Shown piece by piece: positions 40,038 through 50,559 of a stretch of DNA of 62,539 bases. Source of the stretch: Symbiodinium natans. Its lineage: Eukaryota; Sar; Dinophyceae; Suessiales; Symbiodiniaceae. Position 1 is the first letter of the stretch. Every line of letters starts with the position of its first letter. The notes below the pieces were generated by a model, which saw only the letters and a program-made list of their open reading frames with translations, was not told where the DNA came from and searched no databases. The position numbers and the translations under genes are program-made. The DNA is taken from NCBI GenBank assembly GCA_905221605.1, contig CAJNDS010000830.1, positions 1-62,539 on the forward strand. The letters run 5' to 3'.

Positions 40038-43000
40038 TTGTGGAGAGACTGCAGGCTGGAGCCGAGTTCAGGAACTATGTTGAATACATCCCCACGACAT
40101 ACCAGTGGAGCTCATGTGAGGAGTCCAAGAGGTGGACGAGAGCGTGGAAGCTCTGTGCCCATCATGGATGCTGAGACAAGGCGAAGGGTAGACCCTTTTC
40201 CGGGTTTGGGAAATCCCAACCCACTGTGGGTGCAAGGTTTGGCACAAGGAAGCCAACCTGTGTATGGCCCAGTGCCCAGAGGTCGAACTCCCGCCAGAAG
40301 CCCTCATGGGGTAGCTACTGGAGCACCCCAACAGACAATGGGAGGCCCTTCGTTTCCCCCTGGTTTGCCTCAGCAAGCGGTAGGAAGTCCTTCGTTACCA
40401 CCAGGACTATCCACTGGACCTCCTCAACCTGTGGTGACACCATCACAAACATCACCCGACGTGCAAGGGTTGACGAGACAAGTGCGAGAATTGGAAAGCA
40501 TGATGCAGCAACTGGTTGTGCAGCAACAGCAGTTTATGCAAACGATGACTTCGTCCATGGTGCAGCAACAGCAGCAGCATCAGCAGTGGATGATACAGCA
40601 GCATCAGCAACAGCAGCCACAGCAACAGCAACAGGTGAATCCCCCCTTACCTCAGGATGGTGTTCCTGAGAACATGCCCAGTTCTTCTTCGGGATGTCAA
40701 GGTGCATCGCCAGTGGGTACTCCTGCGAAGGGGACCCAGCTTTTTCGGATGGCGAGCCCAAGTCCCCCACTGAGACCTCCACCTCTGGAGCAAGAAAGGG
40801 AAAGGGATGTGTTTGCTCGATCGGACAAATGGTTGCCCAGTTTGCCGACCATTGACTTTTCGTCTTGGAAGGATCGCATCTCTGAAGCTCTTGGATTCTT
40901 GACCTGGATGGAGAAGCTGACCAGTTGGGTTGGTTTGGGTTCAGAAGTGTTTCCCAATGAGCTCATGCATGCGGTGAAGACTCAAGAAGAGTCTCGGCTG
41001 AAACAGGATCGACTTACTGTGGAGCAACGGAAGAGGTCGACGAGGCTGATGCACATCCTGCGACAGACTTTTGCAAATCATGAGAAGAGTTCTCTGATTT
41101 TGCAGACATATGTTGAAAGTGAGAGCACTTATCAACAATCTGGTTTTGTGGCTTTGAGATTGCTGGCGAAGGAGTTTTGCCTGAAGTCGCGAGCTGAATG
41201 CCTGTTCTTTCGGTCGCAGCTGGTGAATCAAACCGTGAAAGCACCCAGTATTCCGGAGATCATTCGAAAGATTGAGCATGAGTTGAACAAGTACACCAAG
41301 CTGCTCAATAGTCTTGATCCCGATGTGCATGCTGGTGGTTTGCAGATCCAAGAAGCGGATTCGGTTATGGTTTTGCTGCGCAGTTTGCCAGATCGGTGTA
41401 GAAGCCATTGCTTGTTGCATGGCGATAGTGAATCGTTTGAAGATCTGAAAAGAGTTGCTCTGAAGTTTGAGGTGCAACAAAGGGTGTGGTCAGAAGCCCC
41501 TGGCACGAAGCTTCAACCTTTTCGAGATCCCAATGAGGGAAAGGGCAACGAAGGAAAACCAAAAGGCAAAGGAAAGGAACAGAAAGGCAAGCGCGAATCA
41601 AGCAAAGGTGCTGGCAAACGAGCTTCAAGCCAGAACAAGAAGGATGTGGAGTGCTATGTGTGTGGTGGAAAGGGACATTATGCCCGCGATTGCTGGTATA
41701 AGGAGGGAGATTCAGGCAAGAAGCCCAATTCCCCCAATGCTAAGGCGAAAGCCAAGGCAAAAGGAGATCCCAAGAAGAAGCCCGAAAAGGGAAAGCCCAA
41801 AGGAAAAGGCAAAGGAAAGGGGAAGACAGTTGCTGAAGTCTCCCAAGAGGGTGAGTCGAGTGACTACCAGCTAACTGGAGGTGAATGGAATGAACCTGAG
41901 TCAGAGGCCCGAGTGGAATCTGTGTTGCAACCTCTGGAAGAATTGCTCGATGAAGTGAGAAAAGAGTGGATTCCCCGGAGTACTGATGAGATAGATTGGT
42001 CATGGGAAGTTGAGACGAGAGTCCGGATTGCCGAGTTGGAGCATCGGATCTCTACCGATTTATCTCAGATGTTGCCATCTAAGTCAGTTCGGTCTTTGAT
42101 GAAACCTCCGATGAATCAAGTCAAAAGCATGGAAAAGGATGATGCAAGCAAATGGTGGTTGATTGACTCAGGAGCATCGGTGACTGTGATTGCGAAAAGA
42201 TACTTGGATGAGTTCCAGATCTTGGATCGGAAGGCGTTGGGACCTAATGAGAGGTACTCAGCAGCCAACGATACCCCGGTGAATGTCTTCGAGCGAGTTC
42301 GCATCCGAGCCTTGCTGCCTATGTATGAAGGAAAGCAGTATCTTGGTTTGACATCGGTGTGTGTGACTGGAGTTGTAGCAGATGTGGCTCACAACATCTT
42401 GAGCACCGAGCAGATGGTGAATACTGGTTGGGAAGTGAAGTTCACTCGAAGAGAGATTTCGCTGCGACACGAGAAGAAAGGAGTCATGGGATATGGAGTA
42501 TCCTGGGCTGGATGTCCTTGGATCTACCTGCAAGGTGATGCTGGAAAGCGAAAGAAAGTAACCTTTGGAAGAACTGAGGTTCGACCCATGGATGTGGATG
42601 ATGGCCAACGACCGATGGAGGTTGATCAGATGCAGTCAGTGCAGTCAATGACCAAGAAAAAGCAAGAAGAAATGGAGCTGCATCGGATGCGAGGCCACAT
42701 TCCTTTTTCGTCCGAATGTCCTCATTGTCGGATGACAAGAGGAACAACCCAGCATCGTCGGACCAAGGATGCTCAAGACCGACCCGTGGCGTTGCAAGCA
42801 GATTTCTGCTTCATCAACCTGGTAACTGGTACTTTTGCGAAAGACCAGCCGACGGCTCCCAACATGAAAGTACTGGTCATGACTGAAATGTCAACCAGAA
42901 TGATTGGATGTCTGTTGGTAGGGACCAATGCTGACAATACCTCCAGCTGGATTCGTTATTGGATGAATGCTTTCGGACTGGACATTGCAGGGTCTGCTGT

Positions 43001-44906
43001 ACTGTTGAGGACAGACAGCGAGACAGCGGTGAGCGCCCTCATCAAGAGAGCCAATCTGGGGATTAGGATTGTGACCCAAAGAGCACCTCCGCAGGGACAT
43101 GAAGCGGTTGGTGGTGTGGAAAGGGCAGTGAGAACACTCAAGGAGTTGTTCAGCACGGTGAGGTTGGATCTACGAGCGCAGGGCTTTGACTTGAAAAGAA
43201 GTCCTCGAGCGTTTGAGTTTGGTCTGATTTACTGTGCTGCAATGCACAATCACCATGCAGCTGCCTTTGATGGGAAGAAATCACCCCAGGAGTTGGTACT
43301 ACAGAGATCCCTCCATGAGTGTGGATCGTCGTTGATAGGTGCTACAGTTCTGGCTGAGCTACCGGATTCGATGAAAACCACGGCGCTCTCCCGGTTTGTG
43401 GAAGCAGCCTATGTGTACCCTGAAGTTGGTGGCTTGACTCATGTTGTGAGTGCCATGGTGGATGGTTGTCCAAAACACTTTCGAGCAAAGTCCATCAAGC
43501 ACATCGTTCCGTTGAAGATTGGGTTGGAGCATTGTCAACATTTGCTCAAGGAGCATGATCCATCGGATACATTGGCTCCCCCGATTCTGAAGGAGAAAGA
43601 GGATGGTGTGCCCGATCGGATTGAAGGTGAAGCGGACAAGGCCTTTGAGGGCCGAGTGTCTGAGGGACCGACCACCGACATGAGCAAAGTTGGACCTCCA
43701 GCTGCATGGGTGAAGGAACATGGTGGCACAGCGAACTGTCCTGCGTGTGGTCCAAAAAGAGGAAAAGCCAACCACAATGCTGAATGCCGAAAACGGTATG
43801 ATGATTGGTTGAAAGCTCAACGACAACGGTTGGAATCGAAAGAACCAACAGAGGAAACTCCAAAAATGGACCAGAGAAGCTCAAAGGATGCGGGGGTGAT
43901 GGAGTCTGGAAGTGAGCCTTCACTCCTGAAACGCCCGAAGATCACCTATGAGAGTCGACCAGATCCCAAGTTGGAGGAGAAGCAAAGCGTCCCAACACCT
44001 GCGACAGAAGTTGTGGATGTTGACATGGAGGATTTTGAGGATCCAAGTTTGCCTTACCAAGGGATTCCAGATGAGGCAATGGAACCTGGATACTTCGAAG
44101 GAGAAACTCCCGCTGAGGATGAAGCGATCCCAATGGAGGAAGAAAAACCTCAAATGGATGTGGATTCAGTTCCAAATGAGTCCAGTCGAGTTCCCCGGCG
44201 TTTAGAGAGTTTAACTTCAGATGTGAACTCAGTTCCAGATGAGTCCAATCGAGTTCCCCGGCTGATCAATCGTATTTGTTTAGACCCAAGACTCGATGTG
44301 CCTCAAGGTCCTATTAAAATGGTAAGCAGTGACGAGAGTCCGAAGTTGGTACATGTGACCAATTCGATTCTGCTCAACAAGAATAGCACTTTCCCGGAGT
44401 CCATGAAGGTGTGTGGATCCCAAGTTTGGCTGGCAAGACCCACGAGTGTTCTGTCTGAGATAGATGGATGTCCATTAGATGTGGATAAAACAGTGGAAGG
44501 CCGGCGAACTGAGCTGCAGAGTATGACTGCTCACAAAGCAGGGAGAGTGGTTGGAGCAGACGAGGCTCAGAAGTTTGCTCGTCAGCATGGGATAAAGATC
44601 ATCCCAACCCGATGGGTCATAGGCCCAAAGGTGGTGAATGGCAAGGAAGCTGTGAGAGCTCGGTGTGTGGTGCAAGACATCGCAAAGGGGAGCACAGCAT
44701 CATCTTTAGGACTGAGTGCTACGACTCCTTCTTTAGAAGCGTTACGGACGCTTTTGGCCATTGCTTCGGTAGATGCTATGGATATCGCAACTTTGGATGT
44801 TAGCACTGCATTCTTGCATTCCCCCCTTCGAAAGGATCGAAGGCGATTATACAATTGCCCAAGGATGTTTCCGCCTGCAAGGACTATTATGTCCCGGTGT
44901 TTATGA
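40038..44906 (+). CDS. Gag-protease-integrase-RT (N-terminal part) polyprotein
   Basis: A 1622-codon frame. The more likely start is the Met of MDAETRRRVDPFPG near 40163, since the preceding residues look like leader. It has a Gln-rich segment (about residues 150-200), a Gag helical region (about 270-490), a CCHC zinc knuckle C539-x2-C542-x4-H547-x4-C552, and a Lys-rich tract. The aspartic protease motif is LIDSGAS with D710. The integrase zinc domain is H882, H887, C894, C897, and the catalytic triad is D922, D993, E1028. The RT start includes RARCVVQDIAKG and TLDVSTAFLHSP. The frame is lost at a six-C run (44819-44824) and ends 27 codons later at an out-of-frame stop. Particle formation, polyprotein processing and integration are inferred from the family. 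Confidence 0.95.
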   Translation: MWRDCRLEPSSGTMLNTSPRHTSGAHVRSPRGGRERGSSVPIMDAETRRRVDPFPGLGNPNPLWVQGLAQGSQPVYGPVPRGRTPARSPHGVATGAPQQTMGGPSFPPGLPQQAVGSPSLPPGLSTGPPQPVVTPSQTSPDVQGLTRQVRELESMMQQLVVQQQQFMQTMTSSMVQQQQQHQQWMIQQHQQQQPQQQQQVNPPLPQDGVPENMPSSSSGCQGASPVGTPAKGTQLFRMASPSPPLRPPPLEQERERDVFARSDKWLPSLPTIDFSSWKDRISEALGFLTWMEKLTSWVGLGSEVFPNELMHAVKTQEESRLKQDRLTVEQRKRSTRLMHILRQTFANHEKSSLILQTYVESESTYQQSGFVALRLLAKEFCLKSRAECLFFRSQLVNQTVKAPSIPEIIRKIEHELNKYTKLLNSLDPDVHAGGLQIQEADSVMVLLRSLPDRCRSHCLLHGDSESFEDLKRVALKFEVQQRVWSEAPGTKLQPFRDPNEGKGNEGKPKGKGKEQKGKRESSKGAGKRASSQNKKDVECYVCGGKGHYARDCWYKEGDSGKKPNSPNAKAKAKAKGDPKKKPEKGKPKGKGKGKGKTVAEVSQEGESSDYQLTGGEWNEPESEARVESVLQPLEELLDEVRKEWIPRSTDEIDWSWEVETRVRIAELEHRISTDLSQMLPSKSVRSLMKPPMNQVKSMEKDDASKWWLIDSGASVTVIAKRYLDEFQILDRKALGPNERYSAANDTPVNVFERVRIRALLPMYEGKQYLGLTSVCVTGVVADVAHNILSTEQMVNTGWEVKFTRREISLRHEKKGVMGYGVSWAGCPWIYLQGDAGKRKKVTFGRTEVRPMDVDDGQRPMEVDQMQSVQSMTKKKQEEMELHRMRGHIPFSSECPHCRMTRGTTQHRRTKDAQDRPVALQADFCFINLVTGTFAKDQPTAPNMKVLVMTEMSTRMIGCLLVGTNADNTSSWIRYWMNAFGLDIAGSAVLLRTDSETAVSALIKRANLGIRIVTQRAPPQGHEAVGGVERAVRTLKELFSTVRLDLRAQGFDLKRSPRAFEFGLIYCAAMHNHHAAAFDGKKSPQELVLQRSLHECGSSLIGATVLAELPDSMKTTALSRFVEAAYVYPEVGGLTHVVSAMVDGCPKHFRAKSIKHIVPLKIGLEHCQHLLKEHDPSDTLAPPILKEKEDGVPDRIEGEADKAFEGRVSEGPTTDMSKVGPPAAWVKEHGGTANCPACGPKRGKANHNAECRKRYDDWLKAQRQRLESKEPTEETPKMDQRSSKDAGVMESGSEPSLLKRPKITYESRPDPKLEEKQSVPTPATEVVDVDMEDFEDPSLPYQGIPDEAMEPGYFEGETPAEDEAIPMEEEKPQMDVDSVPNESSRVPRRLESLTSDVNSVPDESNRVPRLINRICLDPRLDVPQGPIKMVSSDESPKLVHVTNSILLNKNSTFPESMKVCGSQVWLARPTSVLSEIDGCPLDVDKTVEGRRTELQSMTAHKAGRVVGADEAQKFARQHGIKIIPTRWVIGPKVVNGKEAVRARCVVQDIAKGSTASSLGLSATTPSLEALRTLLAIASVDAMDIATLDVSTAFLHSPLRKDRRRLYNCPRMFPPARTIMSRCL

Positions 44907-46201
44907 TTCTGGATCAAGCCATGAATGGTTTGAGAGTTGCCGCCAAAGCTTGGAACTTGAAGCTGGCGACAGTTGTGAAGAAAGTTGGGTTGAAGCAATG
45001 CCCAACGGAACCTTCCGTCTTCGAGGGCACTGTGAGAGGGAAAAGATTCCTCATGTTGTGCTATGTGGACGATTTGATTCTGTGTGGCACTAGAGATGCC
45101 ATTCGGTTGGTGACCGACACCCTGAACGGAGAGTTGAAGATCAAGGAAACGGGTCGAATCACTTCCACTGGTGGAAAGATCACCTTTTTGGGGCGAGAGA
45201 TTGAGAGACAAGGGAGTCATCTCAGGATGCGAGTGCCCCCGGCATACTTAGATGCCCTGTTCGAGACAGAGTTCTGTAAGGACCTGAAGGTGGTTACTGC
45301 TCCTCCGGACATCGTGAAAACGGTCGAGAAGGGCAGAGCAAGTGGTTCGGATCCTGAGTTGAGTGACACTGCAGCTGCGAGGTACAGAGCAGTACTTGGC
45401 CGGATTGCATGGTGGGGTCAGTCGAGACCTGACCTGAGTAGGTGGATGTCCATTCTTTCGCAAGGACAGTCCAAGCCAACAGCATGCTTTGAGCAAGCAT
45501 TGCGACAAGTGATTAGGTTCCTAAAGGGACAATACCATGCATGGCAGTACTTTGGCCCTGATGGGAATGTACCGGACAGTGGGCCGGCGCAGCTGGAAGT
45601 GTATGCGGATGCCAGTTGGGCACCCCAAGCGTCGTTAGGACGAAGATCTGTGTCGGGCATAGCCATCTTTTATAGAGGATGCCTGATCAAGGGAATCTCT
45701 CGAGTTCAAGGGTGTGTATCGCTGAGTTCTTGTGAATCCGAGTTGAGAGCCATCTTGACTGCGGTACAGGAGAGTGAGGGACTTGCGACTTTGATCGGTC
45801 AGTTGGCCGAGTCAGATGTCACGATCCGATTGCACACTGACAGTTCCTCAGCGAGAGCGGTTTTGCTAAACCGTGGGTTGAGTAGGCGAGTTCGCCACTT
45901 AGACATCGCTGTCTGCTATCTTCAGGAGCGGATACAGGAAGCTCAGACCTTGAAGGTCATTTGGTGCCCGACAGCGGGAATGATCGCTGACGTTCTTACA
46001 AAGTGCTTGAGTCAAGTGACATTCTGTCAGCACCAGCAAGCTATGGGTATATACCCTGGTGAAGATGTGCAGCAGGTGGAGGATCTGTGGAATCCGACCA
46101 AGGGTTGGAGTTCAGGCATGCCAGTGTGCCGAGGCAACTGGATGCAGTGTGGAGCAAGTTGGATCGTTGAAAAGTGTGAAAAAGTGTGGCGAAGTTTTTG
46201 A
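44855..46201 (+). CDS. reverse transcriptase (C-terminal part) and RNase H
   Basis: A 448-codon frame continuing Pol in the +1 relation. Homologous sequence begins upstream of its Met. The RT active site is CYVDDLIL (Y70-V-D-D73). The RNase H acidic residues are in VYADASW (D252), SSCESEL (E296) and LHTDSSS (D329), and the copia-type ADVLTK-like ending is present. It is broken from the first part only by the frameshift near 44820-44850; a single extra C would join them. Without it no full-length RT is made, so the copy is probably non-autonomous, unless translation shifts frame. Confidence 0.94.
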   Translation: MPKDVSACKDYYVPVFMILDQAMNGLRVAAKAWNLKLATVVKKVGLKQCPTEPSVFEGTVRGKRFLMLCYVDDLILCGTRDAIRLVTDTLNGELKIKETGRITSTGGKITFLGREIERQGSHLRMRVPPAYLDALFETEFCKDLKVVTAPPDIVKTVEKGRASGSDPELSDTAAARYRAVLGRIAWWGQSRPDLSRWMSILSQGQSKPTACFEQALRQVIRFLKGQYHAWQYFGPDGNVPDSGPAQLEVYADASWAPQASLGRRSVSGIAIFYRGCLIKGISRVQGCVSLSSCESELRAILTAVQESEGLATLIGQLAESDVTIRLHTDSSSARAVLLNRGLSRRVRHLDIAVCYLQERIQEAQTLKVIWCPTAGMIADVLTKCLSQVTFCQHQQAMGIYPGEDVQQVEDLWNPTKGWSSGMPVCRGNWMQCGASWIVEKCEKVWRSF

Positions 46202-46380
46202 AAATTTCCACCTTAGAAGTCCCGAAACCATTCGTGAAGACTCTTCCCCTGAGGTTCAAGAAATGGATTTATGGTCCAACCGCAAAAGCTTTGGTTCAAG
46301 CACCACGGAAGCTAGCCCTAGCCTGGAGCCTGTACCTTTGGTGAAGGACAGGAAAATGGCAGCTGAAGACAGCAGGAAGG

Positions 46381-48069
46381 GTGAGCAGTGCTGAGATGAA
46401 AAGCCCTTTTTGGTGTAAGGTTTGCAAATGGTTGTTCAGATCCGAGCATGCTGCCGGGTTGAGCTGGGATGAAAGTGGCAAGCCCAAGTGCGAAAAGTGC
46501 AAACAGATTGTGACAGTCTCTGGCACGGATGCAAGCCATGCATTCCATCTCCGAGAGGCAGAGAAGGAGCGCCGAGCTGCTGGAAAAAGGGGTGATAAAG
46601 GTGAAAGCCGAGGCTCAGTCCAAGCTGCACCGAAACCCAAGGCCATGCCGAAGGTGATTGAACGGATGGTCGACGTGTTTCCGGAGCTGGCGGATCCAGA
46701 GCCGCCGAAGTGGTTCGGTGATGTGTCATGGAGTATCTGCCGGCGCGGAACTCCAGTGGATGAGCTAGAGCTCAAGGACGTGGTAGGCACGCTATCCGAC
46801 AAGGATATGTTGCGCTATCAAAGCTCATACGAGAAGCTGGTGAAGCCCGTCCAGGAGGTGTGTGAGCTACAGGAGAAACCCACGAAGATCTTCGGAATCT
46901 TGGATGTCCGTGGACAGATTGGTGGCAAGGCCATCATCTGGGAGATGGCAGTGAATGAAGGAGGACTGTACATGGAAGTACCGCCGGGAACGTGTGGCCT
47001 GGCGATGTTGAGCTTCGTGAGGTACTTGAAGAGAAAAGGGATAGTCCCTGTTTTGCTTCTGGGTGAGCACCAGGACCTCGGAGTCTTGCGGATGGTGGAT
47101 CTGTTGTGCATGCTACCCATTTTGGGAGCAGAGAGGATCATGGAGGATGAAGCTGAGAGCTCGTATTATCCCCCATGGGTGTTGCGCTGGAAGAGAAGTG
47201 CAAAGGAAGGATCCTTGGTGTTTAAGGAACTGGTGGAGCGAGTGCGAGTGATTTCGATGTTGTCGTGTGATACACTTCGGATTCACGAGCCGGAGCTGAG
47301 GGAGAGACCAGTCCCCAAGTGGTCGTTTGTGGCCTACAGCCACTACAGATCCGTGATGGAGTCTGTTGCAGGATTCTTGGAGGACCTGGAGAAAAAGAAA
47401 GAGGAGATCACCGACACGCAGAGGGCGGCAAGCTGGAAGAAGGTGGTTGCGAGTGAGACTCGAAGCGGTGTTGTGTGGATCTGCAAGTGTAAGTGGCACT
47501 TGCCGACCGACTATGTGGTGAGGTTCAACTTGACGTTGCCTGCCGACATGTGGCAGCAAGCCTTTGGGATCATGGGTGAGAATGTTGGGAAACTCGAGAA
47601 GGAGGAAAAGGACCTGAAGCGGATCCTCAAGGCTGCAGCGGAACAGCAAGACCGAGAGTTCGAGGAAGCTGAGCGAAAGCGCAAGCGCATCGCCGACCTG
47701 TCAGCTGCCGAGGAAGAAGCTGCTAAGAGAGCAAAGCTGGAAGGCGAAGCGGTTCGCTCGCCTGTGTCAGTTGTACCATCTGAGTTGGATGCAGCAGCTA
47801 TCGCGCAGATTGCTGAGCGTGTGAAGGCAAGCTTTAGTGTTGCCGATTTGGAGCTGATGTTGGAAGAGAAGAAGAGAAAGGTTGGAGACCAGCCAACTGA
47901 GAGGCCTGCGGAGACGCCAGCTGAGCCTAGCCGATCTTCGCAGGATGTGATGATGGAAACGAGGACGGCTGAGTTGGCGGAGATGAAGGAAGCCGCCAAG
48001 GAGCGCCGCGCCAAGTTGATGGAGTCAACTGGAGCTGGCGAGAAGAAGGGCGAAGAGGATGAAGAATGA
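46381..48069 (+). CDS. extra ORF of the retrotransposon: zinc-ribbon and coiled-coil protein, unknown function
   Basis: A 562-codon frame between RNase H and the 3' LTR, where Ty1/copia elements usually carry nothing. First codon is GTG; the first ATG is residue 6. An N-terminal zinc ribbon, C12-x2-C15 and C37-x2-C40 (WCKVCKWLF, KCEKCKQIV), is followed by a Lys/Arg/Ala linker (57-95). A folded region of about 300 residues follows, with WFGDVSWSICRRGTP and CGLAMLSFVRYLKRKG, then a long charged helix (about 420-560, EEEAAKRAKLEGEA). No transmembrane helix or signal peptide is seen, which argues against an envelope protein. The frame is open upstream from 46180 apart from a TGA at 46342-46344, so the ancestral protein may have been about 55 residues longer. 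A nucleic-acid-binding accessory role is my inference only. Confidence 0.85.
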   Translation: MSSAEMKSPFWCKVCKWLFRSEHAAGLSWDESGKPKCEKCKQIVTVSGTDASHAFHLREAEKERRAAGKRGDKGESRGSVQAAPKPKAMPKVIERMVDVFPELADPEPPKWFGDVSWSICRRGTPVDELELKDVVGTLSDKDMLRYQSSYEKLVKPVQEVCELQEKPTKIFGILDVRGQIGGKAIIWEMAVNEGGLYMEVPPGTCGLAMLSFVRYLKRKGIVPVLLLGEHQDLGVLRMVDLLCMLPILGAERIMEDEAESSYYPPWVLRWKRSAKEGSLVFKELVERVRVISMLSCDTLRIHEPELRERPVPKWSFVAYSHYRSVMESVAGFLEDLEKKKEEITDTQRAASWKKVVASETRSGVVWICKCKWHLPTDYVVRFNLTLPADMWQQAFGIMGENVGKLEKEEKDLKRILKAAAEQQDREFEEAERKRKRIADLSAAEEEAAKRAKLEGEAVRSPVSVVPSELDAAAIAQIAERVKASFSVADLELMLEEKKRKVGDQPTERPAETPAEPSRSSQDVMMETRTAELAEMKEAAKERRAKLMESTGAGEKKGEEDEE

Positions 48070-48800
48070 ACTGAGATGCTAAGTGATCTCAGTGGTTGGG
48101 TGGGTGAGTGAAACCCGCAGCCATTTTTTTTTGGAAGCCATGGCCGCGTTGCCGCCATGGAGCGCCCGCGATTTTTCTGGTTAGTGTGAGCCCTTGTTTC
48201 AGTGCATGAGAAGTTTGCAAAGAGGAGGCAAAATGATGATGAAACTCAACGAGGGACTCTATAGCCCCTTCTGCAAGGCGTCTGATTGCCACCTCTGAAG
48301 ACGTTTTTGGCTGATGGTACGCTGGAAGAAGCGAAACTATGAAGCCAATCTTTTCCTGAAGGATCAGCTAGCCGATGCTAGTTGGTGAGTTTGGTGACCT
48401 GGAAGATGCGAGACTGAGGAGGAGTACCACGACAAGGTCGAGTGCTGAGTGGGAAACATCTGAAGCTTGCATTAATTCGTTTTCACGTGTTTGTCACCAC
48501 GAACTCTTGGATTCGTTCCAAGACAACCCTGCCCCAGTGCAGGTGGATGCAAGTTTAATTCGTTTTTCACGTGTTTGGACAACGAACTCTTGGGTTACCA
48601 GTGATGTGGACCCAGGACAACCTGCCTGATGGTGGGATCTTGCATGAGTTTAAGTTTGATGTCAGAGATCGACTGGTGTGTTGTTTGTTTCGTTTGGTGG
48701 CGAGTACGCACCAAGGGAATGTGGCCAGGGCATCCCCTTAGTGTTGAAGTGCCGAGCTGGGCTTGGACTTCAGATCTTTGACATGAACCCTCAGCAAAAT
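48070..48800 (+). other. 3' untranslated region of the element
   Basis: Non-coding. It includes two imperfect direct copies of TTCACGTGTTTG...CGAACTCTTGG (about 48479-48509 and 48563-48594). Confidence 0.6.
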
Positions 48801-48808
48801 GCGGGGGG
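48797..48808 (+). promoter_or_regulatory. polypurine tract
   Basis: A purine-rich AAATGCGGGGGG directly before the TGGAAG start of the 3' LTR, where plus-strand DNA synthesis is primed in LTR elements. Confidence 0.75.
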
Positions 48809-49185
48809 TGGAAGATTGTGGCTGATCATTGATGTTTTTGTCATGTTTTGGATCAGCTTGTATAGGTTTGTTTTGCTTCGGAGTGATTGGGAATCCGTGT
48901 GATCCCATCCTCGCTGGTTTATGCCTCGTTGATTTCCAAGGAAATCATACGAGTGTGTTTTTGCCCAATACGCTATTTAAAGTGAGTGTGCAGTGTGTAG
49001 GAACTTCGTTCTGAAGCTGAGTTTAAGCTCACAAGAGAGAATTCGTTTAGTTTGTGCACTTCGTGACTTTTGGCTCAAGGCTCAAGGCTCTGACTGTGAA
49101 AAAGAGAGAGCTGTCCGCACTTGTGTGAGAGGTCAGGGTTCGTGCTTTCAAGGGAAAAGGTACCAGAGGGACCTTCGGTTTTTCA
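48809..49185 (+). repeat. 3' LTR
   Basis: Matches the 5' LTR with about a dozen substitutions, a two-base and a roughly dozen-base insertion (extra CTCAAGG-like units at about 49079-49092). The spliced-leader-like CTTTTGGCTCAAG is at 49067-49079. Confidence 0.92.
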
Positions 49186-49299
49186 CGCACGTGAGCTTTA
49201 GGACACGGAAACATCAGTCTCTAGAAGCAGCAACCGCTTTACGGGCAGAACATGAAAGTTGCGCGAATGTGACTGACAAGTCCTTTCAACTTATAGACT

Positions 49300-49940
49300 T
49301 CTAGACCGTTATAGCAATTGTAGCTATTATGGCTCTGTTAAGCTGAGCCTGTAAAGGGGCCCACATTCGGGAATTCGGGAAATAATTCACTTCTCCAATG
49401 GGCGAACTGGACCAAGATGCCTTTGCAAGCGTCCCCATGCCTGTGAGAAGGATCAGTTGTGAGAGGCGTGCAGGACCTGCTTGAAGCCCATTATATGTCC
49501 CAGTGAACTTGTGCAGGACGTGCTTCCGAAGCATGGCACAACCGAGCACTGCTCCACAAGGCGTCGTACGTTTTGCATGCGCCCAACTCACAGCTTGTCA
49601 CGAAGGCTGAGAGTGTTTAGGGCCTAAGTACGCTTTGAAATTTGGAAAGCACCTGGGGGCAGGCATGCTTCCACGCAACGGTTGTTCGAAAGCTTTGAGA
49701 TGCCATTGCATACAACTAGACTTAATTTTGGGTGACCCATTTAAAAACCACCACACACAACCCAATGCCCTTAAGAAAGCGGGCACTTTGCAAAGTGCTC
49801 TGTCAGCTGTGTCGGAATTCAGCGCTACACCCATGCAAGCTGAATCCGTTGATGAAACAAACGCTGCGCGGGCGCATATGCTGCGCTGGCATGTTCAAAG
49901 TGCCACCTGTTAGCTTTAACTTTGGAAAATGACCCTGAAG
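49300..49940. repeat. dispersed repeat R, inverted copy
   Basis: In reverse complement the segment about 49560-49900 matches 61850-62180 (shared AAGCACCTGGGGGCAGGCATG, GGGTGACCCAT, TTGTGTGTGG variants). It is one of several copies of the same repeat at the right end of the window. No coding sense is established. Confidence 0.6.
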
Positions 49941-50389
49941 AGAAGGGAGGTTGGGCATGCAGAAACTCTGCTCATTTTTTTTTCTAACTCACATGAGAAT
50001 TGAGATTGTTACGGTTTTGCAGATTTTTGGTGTAAACTGGCGCCTGATCTCTTATTTTGAGCATTTGCTTCTCATTTCATGCATTTTGCTTTGCAGCAAT
50101 TTTGGATCATGGTCAGCGCTCGGTGGAAAGGGAGGACAAGTGACCATGGGATCTGCAGGAAGAGACAGACGAGTCCGTTCTCAGCTCAAATCTTGCCCCC
50201 TCCAAAGCGGGCAGTTAAGCAACCCAGATCCCAGCACATCCCTTCCAAACCCTGAAACCTTCATTTTGCGTGCCCGCGAGTAGTTCTTTTTTTGGTGATT
50301 TTTCGGCCTCTACTGGAAATGACGCAAAACACCTATGTCCGGCGGTTTTACCACAGCAAACCCACCAGGCGCCCTGGGGCGCGCTAGCC

Positions 50390-50548
<159 letters not shown>

Positions 50549-50559
50549 TTGTCGTCCAA

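Larger units (their letters stand above)
39300..49185 (+). mobile_element. Ty1/copia-type LTR retrotransposon, near-complete, about 9.9 kb
   Basis: Two matching LTRs (39300-39662 and 48809-49185), a tRNA-Met-type primer-binding site and a G-rich polypurine tract frame an internal region coding Gag, protease, integrase, reverse transcriptase and RNase H in the copia order (integrase before RT). An additional ORF lies between RNase H and the 3' LTR. The LTRs differ by roughly a dozen substitutions and two small indels, so the insertion is not very recent. One frameshift splits RT. No clean 5-bp target duplication could be fixed (CAGTG before, CGCAC or CACGT after, depending on the border chosen). 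Confidence 0.93.

Noticed and set aside
46381-48069. Envelope-like protein in the retrotransposon
   Set aside because: No signal peptide, transmembrane helix or glycoprotein-like Cys pattern; zinc ribbon and charged helix argue for an internal protein.
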